Source: Siphonodentalium dalli
Taxonomy: Eukaryota > Mollusca > Scaphopoda > Gadilida > Siphonodentaliidae
Assembly: GCA_032622095.1 (NCBI GenBank)
Contig: CP136067.1
Span: forward strand, 120,439,030 to 120,503,029
DNA: 64,000 bases
Direction of reading: 5' to 3'
Shown piece by piece: positions 52,106 through 63,700 of this stretch; within the stretch, counting starts at the first letter, position 1, and each line of letters begins with the position of its first letter. A model generated the notes under the pieces. It worked only from the letters and a program-made list of their open reading frames with translations. It was not told the origin of the DNA and did not search any database. A program made the position numbers and the translations under genes.

Positions 52106-53127
52106 TCGAATAACAGGGAACAATTATACATTTATAGTAAAGTAAACATATACACTTTTCCGGCAAGTGTGTAGAAATAAAGGCATAACTTAAGAACATA
52201 CTTCATTGTCTGAGTGGTTAGATTGTATACTCTTTTCACTATTATATATAATACCTATATCTTCCAAATTTGAATTTGCAAACACTACATGGACCTTTAG
52301 AACCCACACACAGTACATGTACATCGATTTTGTAATCTATATGCAGGCCCGCACAGTAGTATTTGCTCTGCTGTCCCTTTGTTTTAGTCAAATGAAGACT
52401 GCAATGCATCTACATAATCTACAATCAGTATTCATTTCCAACGCATGAACGGGCAGGTGGCTTGCACGGTAAATGGAAGCACAATGCAGTGAAATTATAA
52501 GCGACTATGTGATTCACTCCGGATACAGTGTAAATTGAAGAATAGCCGAATAATGAACCCTCAAGTGGTATGCGTGCGAGTCGAGCCACAAAAGTGACTA
52601 ACTCCAAAATGTGTAATTATGTGCCCATTGTATGATATGTCCCACGTCGACAGCAGGTTATTAAAACATTCTGTTCCGAGCAACCCATATAATTTCACCG
52701 AGAAGTTAATAATTTAACATGCTGGTATTAGGCGAGGTTGTCATTTTTTCGTGATGCGATTTCGGATGTCACACGAAGGTGCATAAAACACTGAACGTTT
52801 CAAATACCACGTATATTAAATATGACGAATGGCAGCCACGTGGGTATTGTTTTCTTGTCATTTGTGCATTTTTTCGTTTGTCAGCCTTTATGTGTTTCCG
52901 TGAATGAAGGCCTATACATACTTATTCGAACAAACCCATGTCGATCATGGGTTGGGGCAGTAAAATTTATGTCACGGTGTCACGTTTTGCAAAATATTTC
53001 AAATTTAACAAAATCTTTATTGGGTTCTCTAAAGTTATGGCAATTCTTGTTCGGATGTATTCAAAATGTGGATATAGGCCTTTTCCACATATTGTTGTCT
53101 TTTCAAATATTCGCGTCTAATGATGTT
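52106..53127. other. No gene recognised
   Basis: No supported coding segment. The ORF starting at 52822 runs into the GA microsatellite and is not credible as a gene. Confidence 0.3.
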
Positions 53128-53139
53128 GAGAGAGAGGGG

Positions 53140-53171
<32 letters not shown>

Positions 53172-53174
53172 AGG

Positions 53175-53261
<87 letters not shown>
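53128..53261 (+). repeat. (GA)n microsatellite
   Basis: Over 130 bp of almost pure GA with a few interruptions. It yields spurious Arg/Glu ORFs in both plus frames. Confidence 0.95.
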
Positions 53262-53264
<3 letters not shown>

Positions 53265-53409
53265 TTATCTATGAGACCGGAGTGAGACCCAACTGTATAG
53301 CTAAATACATTTTAAACTGCAGTATTTGGGCTTCATAATTATGATTGCGTAAAACTCGTGCTGGTCTGGTTCAAAACAACCTCGTGTGCGTTTATATTTT
53401 CCCAATTGA

Positions 53410-54640
53410 CGAAGTGATGACGACGACCACGACGACGATGATAATGATGATGACGATGATAAACACAACGACGACGATGATGAAGATGATGTTGAATCTT
53501 CTTGTGTATGATTCAGGTCTAACGGCTTCTGCATGCCGATGCTGGTGGTGATAATTACGTCGACAGGGACGATGATGATGATGATGTTGGTGATGAGTCT
53601 TCTTGTCGATTGATCTAACGATGATTATGCAGCTGTCGATGATGATGTCGACGGGGACGATGATGATGCTGCAGATGGTGATGGTGATGATGACAATGAC
53701 GTTGACATGAACGACGACGACGCTGATGATGTTGACAATGATGATGGCGATGAGCCATCTTGTGAATTCAGATATAATGACGATCGTGATGCTGCCGGTG
53801 ATGATGATGATGATGATGATGATGGTGATGAGCCATCTTGTGAATTCAGATATAATGACGATCGTGATGCTGCCGGTGATGATGATGATGATGATGATGA
53901 TGGTGATGAGCCATCTTGTGAATTCAGATATAATGATGACTGTGGTGAAGGTGATGATGATGATGATGATGACGCGATGAAGACGAGACTGATGACTGTG
54001 GCTACGGTGATGATGATGCGATGAAGACGACACCGATGACTGTGGCGACTGTGATTATAATGATAGCGACGCTATGAAGACGACACTGATGACTGTGGTG
54101 ATGATGATGATGATGATGCGATGAAGACGAGACTGATGACTGTGGTGACGATGATGACGATGACGCGATGAAGACGAGACTGATGACTGTGGTTACGGTG
54201 ATGATGACATCGATGATGCATGGTCTTGTAGATCAAGATCTAGCGACGCTAAGAAGACGACACTGATGACTGTGGTGACGGTGATGATGATGACGATGAC
54301 GCGATGAAGACGACACTGATGACTGTGGCGACGGTGATGATGATGATGAATATGCACTTTTTTGTAGATCAAGATCTAGCGAAGCGGTAAAGACGACACT
54401 GATGACTGGTTACGGTGATGATGATGATAGCGACTCGATGAATACGACACTGATGACTGTGGTTATGGTGGTGATGATGATGATATGATGACGAAGACCA
54501 AATGATGATATGATGATGAAGGCGACACTGATGGATGTGGTTACGGTGATGATGATGATGATGATGATGATGAAGGCGACACTGATGACTGTGGTTACGG
54601 TGATGATAATGAGATGATGATGATGACGGCTATACGATGT
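53410..54640 (+). repeat. GAT/GAC-rich complex minisatellite
   Basis: A long field of GATGAT/GACGAC triplets. It includes a 78-bp unit repeated three times from 53751 (53751, 53829, 53907) and, from about 53960, many copies of a unit of about 40-60 bp reading 'gaagacgacactgatgactg' followed by 'tgatgatgat'. The 78-bp unit keeps one frame open (DEPSCEFRYNDDRDAAG plus an Asp run), but no promoter, splice or family evidence supports expression. Confidence 0.85.
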
Positions 54641-54649
54641 GAATCTCAC

Positions 54650-56939
54650 GAATCAATGAGTCAGTGCTTGATTCAGATTAAATAGTCCAGACTGTCAGAT
54701 GGCAAGGGGAGGTAATTACACAGCATCACAGAGCCAGTAAAGGATGGGCGTGGCTGCGTACCATGTGAACCTTTTTCATTTTATTGTAGAAGAAATTGAT
54801 CAAATAGGAGTGACTCGGGAGAATATATCCAAGCACACAAAAGAACTTCTTCTGGTAAGAATTTACTATGTAATTACACTTATTCTCCGATATACAGGTT
54901 GGCAAACAGAGAGAACAGTTCTTTTGATGTTACGGATACATAAGAAAAAAGAGCGACGATAAGAAACGGGTGGTGTTTTGTGATAATTGCTTTTTGTCGT
55001 ACGCTCATTGCCAATAATTGGGTGCCAATTCGACAACAACAGGTGAACTGCAGTTGGAAATATTGATTTAGCGGTGAGTTGTGTCATATTCATGGGTTGC
55101 AGGCAAACATGTGCATATTGGAGTTTTATGTTTTATGTTCATGTTTTTGGGCATGGAAATGATGATTTGTGAAACATGACTTGAATTGAAAGTCAAGTGC
55201 AAAGCTTTCAGCATAGTTATATATGGCCAAACAATGGCTCTATATAATTTGGCAGAGGAAAGGCAGGTCACACGCACGTATAAACACCTATCCCCCCGTA
55301 AACCACATATACCCCCGTAAACCACCTATACGCCCGTAAACATGACTTTACTAAGTAGAATTCTCCCATTCAGTCATGCTGTTATACATTGAATACAAAT
55401 GGTATATTATTCATCTGCATGGATGTTTAGGAAATACAAGCACACAATTCCTATACAGTGGTGGGAAATGTTCAGATAATAAGCTCAAATGGCGGTTTTA
55501 ACTTGTTATCTGGACATTTCCTATTACTCGTCAATGAGTATTTGGTATGTATAATGAAGGTATAAGTATAAGTGAAAGAAATAATGGCTAACAACCTATC
55601 CTTCATATAATTTCCCCACATAATGTATGTGGTGCATAAATGTATGGATGTCGAAAGAAAGGGGAGGTTGTCTGCTAGGCTTATTAAAGAAGATTCGAGG
55701 CTAAATATGATGACGACCAAGGTCCCAATTTCTCGCAGACAAATTGCTCCTCGTTCTGATGGCATGAATTTTGAGGTGGAAGCTGGATCCTGGAGCGGTT
55801 TATTGGAATTTTGAAAATAGTTTTAGAACGTACCCAACAAAAAAAAGATTTCATTTTATGCCAAAAGTAGAATTTATACATTTTTGGAAATTACTCCCAG
55901 TGAGTTACAAAGATGCCAAAATGTTTTGATAAGATCATCATCAGTTGCAGATTGCTGACTATATGCCATGCTAAGCGCATGTCACATAACGTTTCGACTC
56001 GTTAAAGACTGTCCTGTGCTATATTTGGACTCCATTAAACCATCATATGATGTACGTAAAAACTTACCATACCAGATAATAGTTAGATCAAACACACGTG
56101 TGAACCCAATAATAGAAGGATTTGATGGCCCGATATAGACTTTTAACAGAGAAAGTTTTAACACGTTCTGATTATTGTCAGCCAAGCAAACATTACATCG
56201 ATCGCCTCTTATAACGGCTGTCCATAGTCCCTTCGGCCAAAAGATAAGATAATAAAGAGCGCTCTAAATTACATGTATTACAGCTAACAGGAACTAGTGT
56301 AAGGCAGCCACAAATATACTGACGCAGTATATTGGCGCTATACTTTCCTGCATACTGCATCCATACTGAAACATTGCCTATAAGGCGCGACGTTAGATAG
56401 TGAACTGTCATTGTTTAATGCACATGGCGTGGTATATAGGATTCACAAGACCGTTAAATTTAAAAGCTTTTTACATTTAAATGTACTCAGCATGCAAGGC
56501 ATGGGACGCAATTATGACAGACTCGAGAACTTTCCCAAAAGGAGGGCATGCATTCAAATTCAATCATCAGCACTTTGAAGAAAAGAGAATCTCAATCGAA
56601 TGTCGTTGTTCTGTGAAACAAAATTCCAACTAATGCTCTCAACAAATCAATCAGTCGAGCGAAAAATTATCACTCGAACAACGCGCTGTGAGAACTTCAA
56701 TGAGAATCGGGGCGACTTTTATGCATTAGACGGTGATACAACGAGCTGAATCGACCAGCGATGCGATTAGAGTTCATACTATGTTGGTTCCATCACCACT
56801 AATGCCCTCTCCGAATGCTAGCCGGATAATCCTTCGCGGGAGATTGAATAGCAGGCGCAGATAACAAAACCTTAAAACGCCGAGGGAGGGTCTAATTATT
56901 GAGAATATAGGAGACGTGCTGGCTGAATGTCTCTTTAAT
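54650..56939. other. No gene recognised; minor repeats
   Basis: Contains a short tandem 'ccccgtaaaccac' (three imperfect copies, 55291-55340) and a decayed segment similar to 3940-4120 near 55390-55490. A single AAAGAGCG core without partner is at 56254. No exon is supported. Confidence 0.35.
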
Positions 56940-57168
56940 ATGTTTATGTCCCGGTCGATGCTTCGATGAATGGAAATTCCATTTGTAAGATTGCTGTGGA
57001 AATTGCTACATTGATGACGGACGATGGCAACAATTTGAATGTGAGAGGCATTGGAGCGCGTGGTAATTGTAAATCGATGTCGTTCGTGAGAGTGGGTCTG
57101 TCCGCGAAACTCTGGTAAGATTACTACTGTGATTCCACGTCTCTAAGTAATAGAATGGGATTACTTAC

Positions 57169-57253
57169 CAAATATCCCATGGAGGAAATAGTCTCGATTC
57201 TAGCAAATTGCATTGGAATTGTCTGAACAGATATGTTCTGGTCAGTTCCATGT
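57169..57253 (-). CDS. Exon candidate in tandem unit 1
   Basis: Bounded by ACATAG and TTTG|GTAAGT on the minus strand. The open frame encodes HGTDQNISVQTIPMQFARIE then TISSMGYL. The sister segment at 58060-58154 keeps the same frame. No family recognised. Because six differences in the shared 75 bp are mostly amino-acid-changing, selection is not evident and this could be a duplicated non-coding segment. Confidence 0.3.
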
Positions 57254-57386
57254 CTATGTTATTATGCATGTTCAGAGCTATAAAGGTGACATTTCAGAGC
57301 TTATACAAAATCACATATAATTTTAGCTATATTGTTCTTTATTTGCTGTGAACACGCCTGCATAACCATGCATATATATGTAGAGA

Positions 57387-57848
57387 ATCCAATATCTTGA
57401 TATTTTAAATTCCAGTATGTCGTGCTTAGCACCTCAAGATTATGACATTGAGAAATTATGGATTGTATCGACAAAGTGGTTGATAAGAAGACAGCCAATC
57501 CTGATTATGCCCCTCCCTCACAATAATTACAGCTGATTTTTGAATTATTATTGATGCTTTATTATAACTTAATTATTGTGCAAGTAAAACATGGAGTGCG
57601 TAGTAATTGTAAATGGTATATATTTATACATGTATATGTAAATAATCCAATATCTTGATATTATAAATTCCAGTATTTCGTTGTTAGCACATCAAAATTA
57701 TGCCATTGAGAAATTATTTATTATATTGACAAAGGGATTGACAAGACAGCCAATCCTGATTTTGTCACTCTTCACAATGATTACACCTGATTTTTGGAAT
57801 TATCATTGATGCTTTTTTGTAACTTAATTATTATGTGAATAAAACATT
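57387..57848 (+). repeat. Tandem duplication, period about 258 bp
   Basis: 'aatccaatatcttgatattt' at 57387 and 'aatccaatatcttgatatta' at 57645 begin two diverged copies, each continuing through 'gacagccaatcctgatt' and 'tgatgctttattataactta'-type sequence. Confidence 0.7.
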
Positions 57849-58059
57849 TAACAAATACGTAGCATACAAATTGAAGATAGGATATCTCTATTCTGTAAGT
57901 TTAATATGGATTCTGAGAATGAGAAAATGCGATGAACCAAGGACAACATCAACATGTAGTTGATCAGCGAATCTCTGGTAAGACTGCTGACATGATTCTA
58001 CGTCTCTGAGTAATTGATAGCTAGATTCATTTAATGGAACAAATCACGGGATTACTTAC

Positions 58060-58154
58060 CATATATCCCATGGAGGAAACGGTCTCGATTGTAGCAAATT
58101 GCATTGGAATTATCTGAACAGATATGTCCTGGTCAGTTCCATGTCTTCGTTGTT
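58060..58154 (-). CDS. Exon candidate in tandem unit 2
   Basis: Bounded by ACATGCAG and TATG|GTAAGT on the minus strand. The third frame is open and reads RRHGTDQDISVQIIPMQFAT then IETVSSMGYM. The other two frames contain stops. It is the sister of 57169-57253. Confidence 0.3.
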
Positions 58155-58191
58155 CTGCATGTATCAGAAAAATATAGGTGACATTTCAGAG

Positions 58192-58194
<3 letters not shown>

Positions 58195-58224
<30 letters not shown>
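58195..58224 (+). repeat. (TA)n microsatellite
   Basis: A 30-bp alternating TA run within tandem unit 2, absent from the equivalent place in unit 1. Confidence 0.9.
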
Positions 58225-58228
<4 letters not shown>

Positions 58229-59680
58229 CTTATTCTACGTGCATGCATGCATAGATACATCTATATATGATATATCTATTCCGTACTTTTTATATATATT
58301 GTTATGTAAAGCAACACATAGATAGGTATATGAGTCTTTACTCATCTGGTAATACACAAGCGATGCATACACATGTAGCGGATCGGCGACCTGAGTACCA
58401 GAGGTGATGCTCTATAACACTCAAGATGGAACCGAGTAAGCATACTTTGTTAGTGAATCGTGGTGTCTTATATACTATTTGTGGTGCATATTAAATGAGG
58501 TACTTTTGTAATACACCTCAAGATTGGCTCCTCTACTATTGTAGTGCCCTACAACCATATTTGGAGGTGGTGCTTCGTTGTATGATAATCGGTGCTTGCT
58601 GTTGGACGTGAGGCGAGCGTCTGTTATTCAGGTCTATGTTCCATGTTTTAGCTGATATGATTATTGTTATTGGTCCTTGAATCAAGCGGTGTGAATCTAG
58701 TGGGGGTTCTAGTGGATGTATAGGTAATTACGTGACAATATTCTGTGAATGAGGCAAGGACAACAGCAACCATATGTATGACAGCGAATCTCTGGCAAGA
58801 CTGCTGACATGACCCCATGTCTCTAAGTAGTCTGTTAGTGGTGCGTACGAACACCACCCGGACCAGACCGGACCAGCCCCAATGGTGCACATTGGTGATT
58901 TTTGTGGCCATAAAACTTCTGTGTTGCCGCGATCCGCGGTCCTTGTATGGGTCTGATTCCATGATAGTCCGCACTATTATATGTTATGGCCACTAAAATC
59001 ACACCACAGACAGACACCACAGTGGCGGTACGGGCTGACCCGGGCTGGTCGGGTGACTAGTTACACTCGTCTGCTAGCTAATTACAGGAGTCAAACTCAT
59101 AAATAACGACATTTGTATATCTTTCATTACATTTTCTCACATATAAAATTGGACAACATCCAACACTTAAGATTGTGGTGCAGCAACTGTTCCTATATTA
59201 TAACACGTCTATGACGGCAGTGTCACGTGGCTGTTGTTCACCGTGATTGGAATAGAGTGCGTATGTAGAACAGTGAGACATGTGCATTGTATAAGTAGTT
59301 TGTCGTTCACATCTTGGCACACAACATCCATATATACGTCAAATTGCTTGTAAACGTACGCCAAGTGATCTGATTTAAAGCGAACCTTCTGGTCACTATT
59401 TTCCTTTTACGTTGATTGTGAGAAATAAAATACATGAGACAAGGACATCAACCAAGAGATGTTGGTCACCAGAGTTGGTCTGTCTGCGAATCTCTGGTAA
59501 TATTGGTGCCTTTAGCTCACGTATCTAAGTGATAATTTTGGATTATATGTCAAATATTTCACGGGAAACCATTCCATGCAATGATAGTAATTTACAATGG
59601 GTATATTTTGTTTTAATGTAAACATATTTTATTTGTTAACTCTCAAATACGAAACAAATCATATACATAAGCAACAATGG

Positions 59681-59782
59681 AGAGAGAGAACAGAGAGAGA
59701 GATCGAGAGAGAGATGTGGGTGTCAGAGAGAGCTAAATAGATAGAAATAGATAGATAGATATATATATAGATAGATAGAGAG
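59681..59782 (+). repeat. GA/TAGA simple repeats
   Basis: 'gagagagaacagagagagag' followed by TAGA/TATA repeats to about 59782. Confidence 0.85.
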
Positions 59783-60012
59783 ATGGTAATGTTGTTGGTG
59801 AAACAGAAGTGGACGTAATCTGCATCTTTCGTGGCAGAAACAACATTCCGGCAACGGATATATCGTCGACGCTACGGTAAGTTGAACAATTTGAATCGCA
59901 GCACAAATTATGATTTGTTACATTGTATGTCAGACTTAGCTGGGCAGTATGGACTTGTCAACAAGCTTAACCAACTCACTCTCTTGACTAAACTTTTTGG
60001 CACTTCATTAGT

Positions 60013-60391
60013 TTGAGAAGAAAAGAAGACGTAAATACAAAGATGCACCGTCTATTTCTTATGTACCTACCCGCCATACTGATATTAATTTCACCAGACT
60101 GCGAACAGAATCCGGGCCCTATTGGAAACCAAAATATCATCGCGTCATGTGTGCAAAAGCAACAACAATGGGACAGAGAGCAATGTGCTATGACGATTGC
60201 GTTACGTGGTAGCATGTGCAGGTATGTTCACTCCAGTCTACGAATCATACTCAGTCCAAGATGAACCATGGACATGCTACGCTTGTGGAATGCCACAGTT
60301 TTCGCCAACGTTATTTGGCAGTACGTCGTCAATTCCTTTACATTTAGTCTCTGACACCCCATCCACCTCATCCACATACAATTTCGACTAA
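60013..60391 (+). pseudogene. N-terminus of a LINE ORF with 2A-like motif and PHD-like finger
   Basis: One frame reads LFLMYLPAILILISPDCEQN followed by PGP. A hydrophobic run ending in DxExNPGP is the 2A-type ribosome-skipping motif found at the start of some CR1/L2-class LINE ORFs. Further on, after at least one frameshift, RAMCYDDCVTW and ACAGMFTPVYESYS, then DEPWTCYACGMPQFSPTLF give a PHD-like zinc finger of the kind that follows in those proteins. The reading frame is broken, so it is a dead fragment in the opposite orientation to the LINE on its right. Confidence 0.7.
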
Positions 60392-60548
60392 TAATTAAGT
60401 ATTTTAAGAACTATAGATTATCAAATTATAGAACAGGAAGTATTAGCATGCCTTGAAAACTACCAACACAAGACTATTTACTGCAAAAGTCACTTTATTA
60501 AATAAATGAACAGAAATATAATTAATTTGACCATACTTAGTTCATAAT

Positions 60549-60776
60549 AATTGATTGATTGATTGGGGTTTATTGTCGCTTTAGCTAATAATGCCATATC
60601 ACGACATTGCCAGTTTTAGTGGTGGAGGAAATCCGCTCACTTGCGACTAATCTAACAGTAATTTCAATGGCTGATAAACTCGTCAACCATGTGCGGCAAA
60701 CCACCGACCATCGGCGAGTAACTGGCAACTCCACCAGATAACGATTTCGAGTTACAAAATCCACGATGGAAACATG
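60549..60776 (-). mobile_element. Truncated retroelement end with (TGAT)n tail
   Basis: 'ttgattgattgattggggtt' with 'tattgtcgc', and later 'gtggtggaggaaatccgc' and 'ggcaaaccaccgacc', resemble a repeat widespread in molluscan genomes (from memory, not checked). In the minus orientation the sequence ends in (ATCA)n. No coding content. Confidence 0.55.
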
Positions 60777-60777
60777 T

Positions 60778-63700
60778 GGATAGGATAGGATAGGATAGGA
60801 TATTTTATTTCAATATACATATAATAATTAATACATAATACATTTGACAAATATTGTAATGTATATTCGAGGGGGTGGCATAGTCAGGCTAGACTGTCTT
60901 ACTGTCACCCCCTTAGAGATGAATAAATGTTAACATATATAGGCGGTCAAGATTTATTGTACAATGCACGGCTATGAAATTATGTATTACATAATGGTTG
61001 CATTTATAGGATTATATAATTATATAATTATATAATGGAGGGTATACGTATATATAAATTGTTTATTGGTTACTCGATGGTTTGTCTCTTTCTTGTCAGT
61101 GTCATGTTCTTTGGAAGTCGAGTAGGAGTGTGCTGAGTGAGGTTGTAGATTGCGTTATATGTACGGGAGGTTACACTATTGACGAGCTACCACACAGTCG
61201 GGACATCTTTGATTGTTGCATTTAATTGTTGCAGCATATTTTTTAATGCAATCGGCATGTACACGGCGTTTGAATGTGTGTCTGGATTGGTATGATGTAA
61301 ATTCATTATCCAAGTTGTTCCATGTAGTTGGATAAGAATGGAATGGTAGTTGTTGGGACCAAGATGTTCTTGGTTTTTTTAAAAATAGTGGGTGCTTTTG
61401 CCGGGTGTCTGGTCCGTTTTTGCGTTTGGTAAACATGTCGGTGAATGATTCTATTAAGCGCATATGATACCAATCATGCATGAAAACAGCCGCTTGGACT
61501 TTGTGGATGTCGTATATTTTGAGTATATTTTCTTTTTTAAAAAGAGGTTCTGTGTGGCTTCTATATTTTTTATTACATAAAACTCGTATCGCGCGTTTTT
61601 GAAGCATGAAAATTTTTTTGACCGCAGGGACGTGTCCCCATATTTGAACACCGTAGACAAGATGGCTTTGTATTAGAGCATAGTATAATGTTTTAAGTGC
61701 GCTACCAGGAAAGAAGTGTTTAACTTTATTGATGTGGTATATGGCATTCACCATTTTAGAACAAACAGAGGACACATGTTTTTTGAAAGTCAGGTTTTCA
61801 TCAATATAGATTCCTAAGAATTTTGTGGAGGATTCGTGCTCAAGATTTCCTATCTTTTTTAGTTCTGTATTATTCAAGTAAACTTTTATAAAGTTCCATT
61901 TGTCATCATTGTTCTCTGGGTGTATTAGCATATAGTTGCTTTTTTTAGTATTGATCACTAACTTATTGCTACAGCACCAAGCAAATATGTTGCGTAACTC
62001 ATTATTCACATAACTTTCTACAAGGATGCCATTTTTTCCACCAGTTACTAGAGTAGTATCGTCCGCGTATGATAAGATATCCATGGTTGTCGAATTTGAC
62101 ATATCGTTAACGTAAATTAAGAAAATTATCGGTCCGAGAATTGATCCCTGTGGCACTCCACACGTCACTTCCGTTAAATTAGATTTGTTACCATTGAGTT
62201 CAACATATTGCCTTCTATTTTGCAGATAACTCTGAAACCATGAATATGCTGTGCCTCGTATGCCATAGTGATCTAGTTTATGAAGTAAAATATCGTGGTT
62301 TATCGTGTCAAATGCTTTTGAGAGGTCGAGAAATAGAGCTAAAGTTGAGTCTCTTGTCATTTTGTCATTATTTGAGACAACTTGATCGAGGAGGTGTAAT
62401 ACAGGATGGAAAGTTGAATGATGAGGGCGGAAGCCGTATTGGTGTTTATAGAGTATGTTTTGTTCATTTAAAAAGTCTAGTAATCGTTTATGCATTATTT
62501 TTTCGAGGATTTTAGAGATAGCTGGAAGAATGCTGATAGGTCTGTAGTTGGAAATTTCATGAGTGGTAGTATTTTTAGGGATTGGGACTACTTTAGAAAT
62601 TTTCATTTTGTTAGGGACTATTCCATGCTTTAAGGACAAGTTAAAAATATGCAACAATGCTGGCGCTATCTCCTCAATTGTTTCCTTGATAAGTTTAGTT
62701 GATATACCATTGAAATCCCTTGATACTTTCCCAGTCATAGAGAAACATGTGAGGATGATCTCCTGTATAGACGTCGGAATTATTTTGAAATTTATGTCGT
62801 CTGGTTTGCGGTTATGGAGAAATTCTGTAAAATGAGAGTCATTTTCATGTTCATTGAGTTGGCTAGTTTCCCGCCCAATTTTTGAGAAAAAGTCATTGAA
62901 CTTTTCCGATATGAGTTTGGAATTTTCAAGTTCTATTCCGTTTTCGGTAAAGGTCTTGGGGTTATTATTTGTGTTTACATTTATTTTCAATGCACCCTTA
63001 AGTATTTCCCATGTTTTCTTTAAGTTATTTTTATTTACTTCTAAGATATTTGTGTAGTATATATTTTTACTCCTTCTGATTAGTTTATTATATAGGGTAC
63101 GATAACTCAAATATTTATTTACGTTCGTTTCCGTGGGTTTATTCAATTTGCGTAAATATAACTGATTTTTAACAATACTTGACTTAATCAATCCAGATGT
63201 CATCCAAGGTTCGCGTTTTATGAATTTTTTGGGTATATGTCGACTTTTGATGGGGAAAGCTAGTTCATATGCATTCATATATATATCTAAGAAGATTTCA
63301 TATGCTTGGTCGACACTTCTACAGGATGTAACGGAGTCAAAGGTACAAGAATTTAAAAGATTTTTGAATCTAATTATATTATCAGGACTAAAACTTCTTT
63401 GGTTAGTGATAGTTTCATTATTATTGGGGCTGTTTTGTCTCTTTTGGTTAGATTCGGAATAAAATATGCCGAAGTGATCGGAAACGTCGCATGTGATTAT
63501 GCCAGATTTATATTCGCCTTGTAGGTTATTGGTATATATATTATCGATGAGAGTTGCTGAATGATCAGTCATTCGAGTAGGTTTAGTTATCCTTGGCACG
63601 AATCCTCTTGTGAAAATGTTATTTATGAAGTCATTCGTTTTTGTATGCGAGTTGAAATTGAGTAGGTCAATATTAAAGTCTCCTGATATATATGATTTGT

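Larger units (their letters stand above)
56940..59600. repeat. Array of about four diverged tandem units of 0.7-0.9 kb
   Basis: A landmark 'gcgaaactctggtaag' / 'gcgaatctctggtaag' / 'gcgaatctctggcaag' / 'gcgaatctctggtaat' recurs at about 57102, 57969, 58783 and 59489. Each is followed by 'cacgtctctaagtaa'-like sequence. The first two units also share the block at 57160-57310 / 58050-58200. Units are progressively diverged. Confidence 0.65.

Noticed and set aside
52822-53338. ORFs rich in Arg/Glu
   Set aside because: They are generated by the (GA)n microsatellite and have no family features or splice context.
53392-54033. 213-codon ORF rich in Ile/His/Val on the minus strand
   Set aside because: It is the antisense translation of the GAT/GAC repeat field; composition is explained by ATC/GTC repeats.
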